From the NCBI GenBank assembly GCA_005880525.1, contig VBFW01000202.1, positions 1 through 25,102 on the forward strand: a stretch of 25,102 nucleotides of DNA, in the 5' to 3' direction. The position numbers and the translations under genes are program-made. The notes under the pieces are model-generated. The model was not told where the DNA came from and searched no databases. It saw only the letters and a list, made by a program, of their open reading frames with translations. Origin of the DNA: Chloroflexota bacterium. Lineage in GTDB: Bacteria > Chloroflexota > Dormibacteria > Dormibacterales > Dormibacteraceae. Shown in pieces: positions 6,668 through 13,182 of the stretch; position 1 is the first letter of the stretch, and every line of letters begins with the position of its first letter.

Positions 6668-7838
6668 CTCTCGTCCTCACCAGCCGCGCGAAGTCGTCTC
6701 CCTTGCGGACGACGTAGAGGTCCACGTCTTGCCCGAGGTCGAAAGTCGGATTGCGATCAGCCCCGCCGAAGCTGGCGGCGTCGATGTAGAAGACGATCAG
6801 CGTCGTGCGCCGGCCGCGCACCGCCTGGAGCAGGTGCACCCAATCCGGGTCGGCGCTCGGTGTGATCACAGCGATCGCGCGCCGCGGCAGCCGGCGCACC
6901 TTGTCCCAGGCAAGCGCCTGGCGCAGCGACGTGCTGCCATCGGCCTGCGCGATCGCGAGATAGTCGAGGATCAGGCGGTCTTGCTTGATCGCCCTGTGCG
7001 GCTGCAGGAACGTGCCGCGAGCGTCGTTGGCGATGATTCCCACCTCGCGGCCGCGGCTCGACACCTGCGCGGTCATCGAGGCGGCAAGGCTCACGGCGTA
7101 CTCGACGGTGGACTCCTCGCCCTGGCCGACGTGCACCTTGCGGTCGAGGTCGAGAAGGATCCAGATGTCGGTGGTCAGCGGCTGCTCGAAAGTCTTCGAC
7201 ATCAGCCGGTTGTGGTGAGCCGAAAGCGCCCAGTGGATGCGGCCGAAGCTGTCGCCTGTCACGTAGTCCCGCACCCCGCCGGTCTCCGGCGGGTAGTCGG
7301 CCCATGCGCCTGACGCCGGCGACGACCCAAGGTGCTGCGCGCTGGTGGTCATCAGGTCCGGGATGGGACGGATGCGCGGGTACACGAGGATTGAGGTCCG
7401 CTCCTTGAAGCGACGCTCCTGGCTGAAGAGGCCGAATGGCTCGACCACACGTACGGAAGTCGGACCGAAGGTCATCCAGCCGCGACGGCGGTAGGCGCCT
7501 CGCTCGCGCCACGTGGTCGGCTCACCGCCCGCCGACACGACGCGACCCGGCTGGTAGCCGGCCACCTGGCCCAGGTCGCGGACCTCGACCCACGGCGCGG
7601 GGACCCAGCCGCTGCGCGAGATCGTGAAACTCTCCTCGAACTGGTCGCCGACGGTAGGGATGCCAGGGTCGAGATGGCGGGACAGGCTGATGCGTCGAGC
7701 CGTGTAGCGCTGCCACAGCCACGCCAGCACGAACAGGAGGATCAGGGCGTAGGCCAGGGTGTAGCCCGGCTTCACCCCGAGCAGGAACGTGAACAGGAGG
7801 AGCAGCCCGAGCGCGAGTGCCAGCGCGACCTTACTCAT
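6648..7838 (-). CDS. DUF58 domain-containing membrane protein
   Basis: The 396-residue protein is a typical DUF58 member. Two membrane helices sit at about 4-22 and 25-43. The DUF58 signature is at 188-212, with GVRDYVTGDSFGRIHW followed by a basic SAHHNRL stretch. A von Willebrand-A-like strand, DIWILLDLD, is at 224-232. Such proteins accompany MoxR ATPases and TgpA-like transglutaminases across bacteria; they are thought to form a membrane complex, but no reaction is established. I start it at the ATG at 7838 rather than the overlapping TTG at 7841, because the ATG directly precedes SKVALALALG and GGGA lies upstream. The 3' end overlaps the transglutaminase start by 20 nt. It is separated from moxR by 129 bp holding two hairpins, so its level may be set apart from MoxR. 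Confidence 0.93.
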   Translation of the reverse strand: MSKVALALALGLLLLFTFLLGVKPGYTLAYALILLFVLAWLWQRYTARRISLSRHLDPGIPTVGDQFEESFTISRSGWVPAPWVEVRDLGQVAGYQPGRVVSAGGEPTTWRERGAYRRRGWMTFGPTSVRVVEPFGLFSQERRFKERTSILVYPRIRPIPDLMTTSAQHLGSSPASGAWADYPPETGGVRDYVTGDSFGRIHWALSAHHNRLMSKTFEQPLTTDIWILLDLDRKVHVGQGEESTVEYAVSLAASMTAQVSSRGREVGIIANDARGTFLQPHRAIKQDRLILDYLAIAQADGSTSLRQALAWDKVRRLPRRAIAVITPSADPDWVHLLQAVRGRRTTLIVFYIDAASFGGADRNPTFDLGQDVDLYVVRKGDDFARLVRTRDAVRIA

Positions 7839-7864
7839 CAATCAATTTCCCAGCGCGGCGGTCA

Positions 7865-7883
7865 GGCCGGGTTCACCCCGGCC
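7865..7883. repeat. 7-bp GC hairpin between moxR and the DUF58 gene
   Basis: Arms GGCCGGG and CCCGGCC enclose a 5-nt loop. It lies between moxR and the DUF58 gene, closer to the DUF58 start. It could attenuate transcription or protect processed mRNA. No T-tract follows on either strand. Confidence 0.4.
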
Positions 7884-7933
7884 GTCACCCAGGCGTGTCA
7901 CCTTCCAGGCGCCACCCAATCGCCGCCAGGCGA

Positions 7934-7970
7934 GGGGGGTTCGTGGGGGGATCCTGATCCCCCCGCGCCG
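7934..7970 (-). repeat. Class A palindromic element directly after the moxR stop codon
   Basis: Immediately 3' of the moxR TAA the minus strand carries GGGGGGATC and GATCCCCCC as a 9-bp perfect stem (7945-7953 and 7956-7964), then GAACCCCCC. The order of blocks (G6, a CAGG core, C6, GAACCCCCC, then a CG-rich end) is the same as after the acyl-CoA dehydrogenase stop at 2429, so the two look related. A terminator, an mRNA stabiliser or a REP-like repeat are all possible; the downstream DUF58 gene argues against complete termination. Confidence 0.55.
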
Positions 7971-8927
7971 TTAGCCGTCGTAGGCCATCTGGGGTACGTG
8001 TTCCCGCTCAAGCAGTCCCGCCACCAGCTTACCGGCGCTCTGTCCCTGCATCTCCGCGTTGGGCCGAAGAATGATGCGGTGGGCGAGCACCGGCTCGGCC
8101 AGCACCTTGATGTCGTCAGGGAGCACATATGTGCGTCCGAGCAAGGCCGCGTACGCCTGGCTCGCGTGGTACAGGTTCAGCGTTCCGCGGGTGCTCGCGC
8201 CGAGCGCGACCTCCGGGCTGGTGCGCGTGCGGCCCACCAGCCGCGAGATGTATTCGCGCAGCTCCGGCTTCACGAAAACCTCACGCACGGCGCTCTGCGC
8301 GAGCTTGAGCTCGTTGGGCGAGACCACCGGCTGCAGCTCGAGCATCGGTGACTCCACCTTGTGCTGGCCGAGCAGGTTGGCCTCTTCCTTTTCCGACAGG
8401 TATCCGAGCCGCACCTTCATCAGGAAACGGTCGAGCTGGGCCTCGGGTAGTGGGAACGTGCCTGAATACTCGACAGGGTTCTGCGTGGCCATCACCAAGA
8501 ACGGCTTCGGCAAGTCGTGCGTGTCGCCGTCGATGGTGACCTGGTGCTCCTCCATCGCCTCCAGCAGCGCGGCCTGGGTCTTGGGGCTTGCCCGGTTGAT
8601 CTCGTCCGCGAGCAGGATCTGCGCGAACACCGGCCCGGGCCGGAACTCGAACTCGCCTACCTTCTGGTTGAAGGCGCGGACACCGGTGACGTCCGAGGGC
8701 AGCAGGTCTGGCGTGAACTGGATGCGGCGGAACGTGCAGTCGAGGGAGCGCGCGAGCGACTTGGCGAGCATGGTCTTGCCCACGCCGGGCACGTCCTCGA
8801 TCAGGAGGTGGCCTTCACACAGCAGAGTGACCAGGCAGAGCCGAACCTCGTCTTCCTTGTTGACGATCGCCCGGCCGACGTTGGACATGACAGCGTCCGA
8901 AACTCGAGTGACGACGTCTGACGCCAT
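7971..8927 (-). CDS. MoxR-family AAA+ ATPase
   Basis: This 318-residue protein is a MoxR-type AAA+ ATPase, a cytosolic chaperone-like motor that helps fold or activate partner proteins. Walker A is DVPGVGKT at 45-52, Walker B is ILLADEI at 104-110, followed by NRASPKTQAALLEAMEE, and sensor 1 is in FLVMATQNP at about 143-151. The C-terminal lid domain contains VALGASTRGTLNLYHASQA and LPDDIKVLAEPVLAHRI, all MoxR hallmarks. It heads the MoxR, DUF58, transglutaminase set, which is widely conserved in this order. The ATG at 8927 has a G-rich Shine-Dalgarno region upstream and a perfect TATAAT about 25 nt before it. The family call is firm; which partner it serves is inferred from order only. Confidence 0.95.
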   Translation of the reverse strand: MASDVVTRVSDAVMSNVGRAIVNKEDEVRLCLVTLLCEGHLLIEDVPGVGKTMLAKSLARSLDCTFRRIQFTPDLLPSDVTGVRAFNQKVGEFEFRPGPVFAQILLADEINRASPKTQAALLEAMEEHQVTIDGDTHDLPKPFLVMATQNPVEYSGTFPLPEAQLDRFLMKVRLGYLSEKEEANLLGQHKVESPMLELQPVVSPNELKLAQSAVREVFVKPELREYISRLVGRTRTSPEVALGASTRGTLNLYHASQAYAALLGRTYVLPDDIKVLAEPVLAHRIILRPNAEMQGQSAGKLVAGLLEREHVPQMAYDG

Positions 8928-8951
8928 CAGGCCCCGCCCCGCATTATCCGG

Positions 8952-8957
8952 ATTATA
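8952..8957 (-). promoter_or_regulatory. Likely -10 box of the moxR operon
   Basis: A perfect TATAAT on the minus strand ends 24 nt before the moxR ATG. TCCTTG lies 17 nt further upstream as a weak -35. It sits in the divergent gap between moxR and the Hint lipoprotein gene and stands out by its AT content. Inference from pattern only. Confidence 0.5.
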
Positions 8958-9041
8958 AGTTCGGTCTTCCGTAGCAAGGATTTATACGCATCCATGGAAC
9001 ATTCGGTTCCGCGTCGTTACCAATTCGGGCTTCCGGCCGTC

Positions 9042-9932
9042 ATGTCGGTGAGGGACGAGGTGAAACGCGCGCTCGCGGCGGTGCTCCTGCTGGCGGCAAT
9101 GGCCTGCGGCACGACTGTGCCCGGCACCCCGCTGAACCAGTACCAGCTCAAGTTCCGGATCTTCGATCAGTTCGGTCCGCCGGCGTTCTGCGATCCGGAC
9201 TTCTACCCCATCGCGCGCGCAGGCGGCGAGCAGGCCAGCGCGCAGTCGAACTACGCCCAGATCCGAGACAACGGGGAGCTCTACTCCGCCATCGTGGAGC
9301 ACGAGCACCTGCCCGCGGTGCCGGCCGAGCTCGACGACGCGCAGAAGCTGACGCTCTACCGCGCATTCAAAAAGTTGCGCGCTCTGGTACTTCAGCCTTC
9401 GGGCACTGGCCATGCGTTCGACTACACCGTCGAGGGCACGTACATGCGGGTCAGCGGAACCGTCGCCGGCGACGGCACGGTGTCGGTCGCGTCGAGATCG
9501 CAGGGCTCGCGACCCAACTGCCCGATCTGCCTCTCGGCCGCGACGCATATCGCGACGCCTGCCGGCGATGTGGTCGTGACCGCGATCCACGTCGGCACGC
9601 TCGTCTGGACGCAGGGCGCTGACGGGAGCCGCGTCGCAGCGCCCGTGATCGCGGTTGGCAGCACGCCGGTGCCCGCGGGCCACCTGATGGTCCATGTCAT
9701 GCTCGCCGACGGGCGACAGCTGTGGGCGTCGCCAGGTCACCGCACAGCGGATGGAAGGCCTCTGGGCTCGCTGGCCGTGGGCGACGTTGTCGATGGCTCG
9801 CGCGTTGGCGGCTGGGAGGTCGTGGCCTACAGCGGCGACCGGACTTACGACCTTCTGCCCGCCGGACCGACCGAGTTCTACTGGGCCGGCGGAATCCTTC
9901 TGAGCAGCACGCTCAGCGAGCAGCGCGCCTAG
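9042..9932 (+). CDS. Putative lipoprotein with C-terminal Hint domain
   Basis: From the ATG at 9042 the product is 296 residues. A signal sequence (KRALAAVLLLAAMAC) gives a likely lipidation Cys22, though the lipobox AMAC is imperfect. Residues 30-155 are an unrecognised extracytoplasmic region. From about Cys163 it looks like a Hint domain: CLSAATHIATPAGD (block A-like, possible nucleophile Cys163), then SPGHRTADG (block B-like, His223) and LGSLAVGDVVDG, and it ends YDLLPAGPTEFYWAGGILL, the usual last Hint strands. The intein C-terminal His-Asn is missing, so only an N-S acyl shift type reaction would be expected, if any. Other starts are ATG 8994 and GTG 9060; the GTG has the best ribosome site (AGGGA). 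The gene is divergent from moxR and overlaps the convergent hydrolase gene by 4 nt. I do not recognise its function. Confidence 0.75.
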   Translation: MSVRDEVKRALAAVLLLAAMACGTTVPGTPLNQYQLKFRIFDQFGPPAFCDPDFYPIARAGGEQASAQSNYAQIRDNGELYSAIVEHEHLPAVPAELDDAQKLTLYRAFKKLRALVLQPSGTGHAFDYTVEGTYMRVSGTVAGDGTVSVASRSQGSRPNCPICLSAATHIATPAGDVVVTAIHVGTLVWTQGADGSRVAAPVIAVGSTPVPAGHLMVHVMLADGRQLWASPGHRTADGRPLGSLAVGDVVDGSRVGGWEVVAYSGDRTYDLLPAGPTEFYWAGGILLSSTLSEQRA

Positions 9933-10855
9933 GAGACTTCCTCTTCCTCGACGAGCCTCAGGTGACCGCTCACGTTCAGTCCCAGGTGACGCGCGAAGAA
10001 GCCCGCGACGCGCTCGACGTACAGCGGCCGGTCGGCGAAGTACGCGCCCGCGTGCGGCGCGCCCTGCACGATCCAGATCTCGCGTGGCCCGCGGTACGCG
10101 TCGTACAGACGGCGGCTGTGGTTGACGTTTGTGATGCGGTCCGCGCCGCCGTGAATGAAGAACAGCGGTCGCGGCTCGAGCGAGCTCAGAACGGATATCG
10201 GGCTGCAATCGGCGAGCTTGCTGCCGCTGCGCGCGCGCAGCATCAGCCCGGCGAGCCACACGAACGGCGTGCCCGGCAGCCGCGCTCGTGTGCGCACGTT
10301 CTCGATGAGCAACGTGCGCAGGTCGCTGAAGGGACTGTCGAGCACCAGCGCCTCGACACCCGGCTCGCCGGCGGCGCCGAGCAACGAGACGACGGCGCCC
10401 ATCGAATACCCGAGCAGTCCGATGCGTGCACGCGGTATGCGTTTGCGCGCGAAGGCGATCACCGCCTGCAGCTCCAGCACCTCCTTGATGCCGAAGGTGA
10501 TCGGCGCGCGGTCGCTGCCAGACATGCCGCGGTAGGAGTAGACGATGACGTTGAAGCCCTTGCGCCACAGAGCGATCGAGATCCCGAGTGCGCCCTGCCG
10601 CTGGCCCTTGTGCCCACCCGACACGATGACCGTCTGCGGCGAGCCGGGCTGCCGGAAGTACCACGCGCCGAAGTTCACGCTGTCTGCGGTGACCAGCTCG
10701 GCGTCCTCGTAGTCCGCCTGGAACTCGAAAGGAGTGAAGGTGAGATCCTCGAGACCAGCAGGCCGCACCGGCGCGAACGCGCGGTGGTACACGACGTAGG
10801 CGATGGCGATGTAGGTCGCCAGCAGGACAAGGACGATGAGGACCGCGTACTGCAT
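9929..10855 (-). CDS. Membrane-anchored alpha/beta hydrolase
   Basis: The 308-residue protein has one N-terminal membrane helix (about residues 3-23) and then an alpha/beta-hydrolase domain, probably outside the membrane or on its inner face. The oxyanion region is VIVSGGHKGQRQG, the nucleophile elbow is GYSMGA, the acid is likely in HGGADRITNVNHS and the histidine in GAPHAGAYFADRP, so the Ser-Asp-His triad is complete. It resembles bacterial BAAT/BEM46-like serine hydrolases; an esterase or peptidase substrate cannot be named. It starts with ATG at 10855, 19 nt after the cobalamin adenosyltransferase stop codon, as the last gene of that operon. Its stop codon is nested in the stop of the convergent Hint lipoprotein gene (CTAG). 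Acidic residues crowd the C-terminus (VEEEEVS). Confidence 0.88.
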   Translation of the reverse strand: MQYAVLIVLVLLATYIAIAYVVYHRAFAPVRPAGLEDLTFTPFEFQADYEDAELVTADSVNFGAWYFRQPGSPQTVIVSGGHKGQRQGALGISIALWRKGFNVIVYSYRGMSGSDRAPITFGIKEVLELQAVIAFARKRIPRARIGLLGYSMGAVVSLLGAAGEPGVEALVLDSPFSDLRTLLIENVRTRARLPGTPFVWLAGLMLRARSGSKLADCSPISVLSSLEPRPLFFIHGGADRITNVNHSRRLYDAYRGPREIWIVQGAPHAGAYFADRPLYVERVAGFFARHLGLNVSGHLRLVEEEEVS

Positions 10856-10874
10856 CGAGCTACCGATTGGAACT

Positions 10875-11435
10875 TTACGTTCTGGCCGCTTTGGCCGCGC
10901 GTCCAGCCCGATTTTCCTCGTAGCGGGCGAGCACGAAGAGCATCAGGCTGAGCCGGTTCAGCCAGCGCAGGACCTGCGGGTTGGCCACGCCGCCCAGGCC
11001 CTCGAGCGCCAGCGCGCGCCGCTCCCCTCGGCGGACGATCGCGCGCGCCAGGTCGAGCGCGCCCGAGGCAGGAGTGGAGCCGGGCAGCACGAAGCCCTCG
11101 GGCATCGTGACTGCGTCCTCCAGCTCAGTGGTCACCGTTTCGAGGCGGCGGACGTCCTTGGCGCTCACCTTGGCGAAGCTCTTGCGCGATTTGGGATTGG
11201 TGCCGAGCTCGGCCCCCAGGGCGTAGAGCCCTCGCTGCAGCTCCTCGCAGACCTCGCGCACATGCGCGTCATCAGAAAGGGCCTTGGCGAGGCCGAGAGC
11301 GCTCGACGCCTCGTCCAGGGTGCCGAACGCCTCGATGCGCGGATCGTCCTTGCGGACGCGCCCACCACCCAGCAGTCCAGTGGTTCCGTCGTCGCCGGAC
11401 GCGGTCAGCTCGAGCATCCGCTTTTTGCGCGGCAT
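10875..11435 (-). CDS. Cob(I)yrinic acid a,c-diamide adenosyltransferase (PduO/MMAB type)
   Basis: This 186-residue protein matches PduO-type ATP:cob(I)alamin adenosyltransferases, which transfer adenosyl from ATP to Co(I) corrinoid to make adenosylcobalamin in the cytosol. The N-terminal ATP-binding segment TASGDDGTTGLLGG is at about 11-24, FGTLDEASSALGLA at 37-50, the LPGSTPASGALDLAR helix with RAIVRRGERR at 117-140, and LNRLSLMLFVLAR at 159-171. In most family members the last motif is NRLSD; here the Asp is Leu. The ATG at 11435 lies 5 nt after the phosphofructokinase stop codon, so they share a message. It implies adenosylcobalamin-dependent enzymes elsewhere in the genome, for example methylmalonyl-CoA mutase. 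Its link with phosphofructokinase is unexplained. Confidence 0.92.
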   Translation of the reverse strand: MPRKKRMLELTASGDDGTTGLLGGGRVRKDDPRIEAFGTLDEASSALGLAKALSDDAHVREVCEELQRGLYALGAELGTNPKSRKSFAKVSAKDVRRLETVTTELEDAVTMPEGFVLPGSTPASGALDLARAIVRRGERRALALEGLGGVANPQVLRWLNRLSLMLFVLARYEENRAGRAAKAART

Positions 11436-11440
11436 GCTGC

Positions 11441-12472
11441 TTACGAGAAGATCCGGCTCAGCTCGTACAGATCCTGCGGCACCCGCCGTGTCTCGGCGAT
11501 CACGTCGGACAGCGCGACCACCTGCACGCCGCCGTCGCGCCTGATCGGGATGACTCCGCTCTTCCCGGCCATGATCAGGTCGGCCGCACAGGCGCCAAGT
11601 CGCGTGGCCCAGATGCGATCTGACGGCGAAGGGGATCCGCCTCGCTGGAGGTGACCGAGCACCGTCACCCGCGTCTCGAACCCGGTCTCGTGCTCGACGC
11701 TGCTGGCAAGCAGGTCACCGACGCCGCGCTTGGCGAGCCGCACGTGACCGAAGGCGTCGGCGTCGCCCTCGCGCGACTCTGCCTCGACGCCCGGGATGCT
11801 CACGCCCTCCGCGACGACGATGATGCTGAACAGCTTGCCGTCGCCGCGCCGCCGGTAGAGGTGCGCCACCACCTCTTTGAGGGTGAGCGGGAATTCAGGA
11901 ATCAGGATCAGGTCGGCGCCGCCGGCGATGCCGCCCATCAACGCCACCCAGCCGGTGTCGCGACCCAGGACCTCGACCACCATCACGCGGTGATGCGCGG
12001 ACGCCGTCGTGTGGAGCCGGTCGAGCGCGTCGGTGACCACGCCCACCGCCGTGTCGAAGCCGATGCAGAAGTCGGTGACCGACAGGTCGTTGTCGATCGT
12101 CTTGGGCACGCCGACTGTGGCAAAGCCCGCCTCGTGCATCGCGGCGGCAACGCTGAGTGTGTCGTCGCCGCCGATCGCCACAAGCGCGTCGATGCCGCTG
12201 TGCCGCAACGTGCGCATTGCGGTCGTGACGCCGTCCTTGATCTTCAACGGGTTGGTGCGCGACGTTCCCAGGATGGTGCCGCCCAACGGCAGAATTCCGC
12301 GCACGTCCTGCGCTGTCATTTCGCGAATCAGCCCGTCTTCGAGGCAGCCCGCCCACCCATTCTGGACGCCGCTCACGTGATGCCCGAGCTGGAAGGCGCG
12401 CCGCGCCACGGCCCGGATGGCAGCGTTCAGGCCGGGCGCGTCTCCTCCACCGGTGAGGATCCCGATTCGCAC
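11441..12472 (-). CDS. pfp: 6-phosphofructokinase, probably PPi-dependent (group III)
   Basis: The 343-residue enzyme phosphorylates fructose 6-phosphate to fructose 1,6-bisphosphate. GILTGGGDAPGLNAAI opens the protein, the phosphoryl-donor loop is GGDDT at 101-105, and the catalytic loop is PKTIDND at 123-129 with Asp127. In this superfamily Gly104 and Gly124 mark ATP enzymes such as E. coli PfkA, whereas Asp104 with Lys124 marks PPi users such as that of Amycolatopsis. Both PPi residues are here at exactly those positions, so a reversible PPi-linked reaction is the better guess, though mixed donors occur. The start is GTG at 12472, because the TGGGD motif must lie at the N-terminus; that forces a 46-nt overlap with the upstream HAD gene. 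The cobalamin adenosyltransferase follows after 5 nt. Confidence 0.93.
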   Translation of the reverse strand: MRIGILTGGGDAPGLNAAIRAVARRAFQLGHHVSGVQNGWAGCLEDGLIREMTAQDVRGILPLGGTILGTSRTNPLKIKDGVTTAMRTLRHSGIDALVAIGGDDTLSVAAAMHEAGFATVGVPKTIDNDLSVTDFCIGFDTAVGVVTDALDRLHTTASAHHRVMVVEVLGRDTGWVALMGGIAGGADLILIPEFPLTLKEVVAHLYRRRGDGKLFSIIVVAEGVSIPGVEAESREGDADAFGHVRLAKRGVGDLLASSVEHETGFETRVTVLGHLQRGGSPSPSDRIWATRLGACAADLIMAGKSGVIPIRRDGGVQVVALSDVIAETRRVPQDLYELSRIFS

Positions 12473-13152
12473 CGACTTACTGTAAGGCCCAAGCTCGCGG
12501 CCAGACTCTCAGGCGTCGCGCCTGCAAGCGATGGTAGAACGACGTCCGCGCGGCTCAGGTCCTGGCCGGAGGTGATGACATTGGGGACCGCGACGCAGAG
12601 CATCCCTGCCGCCTTCGCGGCGAGCACGCCGTTGGGCGAGTCTTCGATCGCGACCGCCTCGCCGGGCGCGATGCCAAGGCATTCGAGCGCCGCCAGGAAG
12701 AGATCCGGCGCCGGCTTGACCTGCTTGACGTCGTCGCGGCAGCGGATGCATTCGAACAGGCCCAGGATTCCGAGCCGCTCGAGGTGGTCCCGGACCCAGC
12801 TCTGGCTGGAGCTCGAAGCGACGCCCGTCTTCAGGCCGATGCCGCGGGCTGCGGCCGCCAGCTCCGCGACGCCGGGCAGGACCGCCTGCTCCAGCACGAG
12901 CTCGGTGCGCCGGCGCATCCGCTCGTCGAGCACCTCCTGCGTAAGCGCCCGGCCGAGTCGTTCTTCGAGGTTGGCGCGCGGGTCGAACGCAGCGTTCGAA
13001 GAGCCGACGGTCTGCATCCAGCGGTCGAAGGGCAGCTCCTGGCCGTGCGCCGAGTAAACCTCGAGCCACGACCGGTAGATCGGTTGCTCAGTGTCGAGGA
13101 TCAAGCCGTCGAAGTCGAACACGATGGCCCGCAAGTTGGGTCTTACCTCCAT
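12427..13152 (-). CDS. HAD-superfamily hydrolase (beta-phosphoglucomutase-like)
   Basis: A 241-residue HAD phosphatase with a helical cap of the beta-phosphoglucomutase/phosphoglycolate type. Motif I is VFDFDGLILDTE with nucleophile Asp13 and general acid Asp15, motif II is the Ser in TGVASSSS (about 109-116), motif III is the Lys in KPAPDLF, and motif IV is AIEDSPNGV. The chain length is normal. It would hydrolyse or transfer phosphate of a small sugar phosphate in the cytosol. The gene starts with ATG at 13152, 30 bp from the divergent DUF2254 gene, and is the first of an operon with phosphofructokinase, whose start lies 46 nt inside this gene. The sugar-phosphate link fits that neighbour, but the substrate is unknown. 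Confidence 0.9.
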   Translation of the reverse strand: MEVRPNLRAIVFDFDGLILDTEQPIYRSWLEVYSAHGQELPFDRWMQTVGSSNAAFDPRANLEERLGRALTQEVLDERMRRRTELVLEQAVLPGVAELAAAARGIGLKTGVASSSSQSWVRDHLERLGILGLFECIRCRDDVKQVKPAPDLFLAALECLGIAPGEAVAIEDSPNGVLAAKAAGMLCVAVPNVITSGQDLSRADVVLPSLAGATPESLAASLGLTVSRCESGSSPVEETRPA

Positions 13153-13182
13153 ACCAAAGGCTTAGTATCGCCGCACATTTCA

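Noticed and set aside
6117..7313. Plus-strand ORF over the DUF58/TgpA junction
   Set aside because: Antisense shadow; no family features.
8982..10664. Minus-strand 560-codon ORF over the Hint lipoprotein and hydrolase genes
   Set aside because: Arginine-rich filler frame; the other frames carry GYSMG and Hint motifs.
13160..13182. Strong promoter for the DUF2254 gene
   Set aside because: TAGTAT is a fair -10, but no -35 at proper spacing is visible; not listed as a feature.
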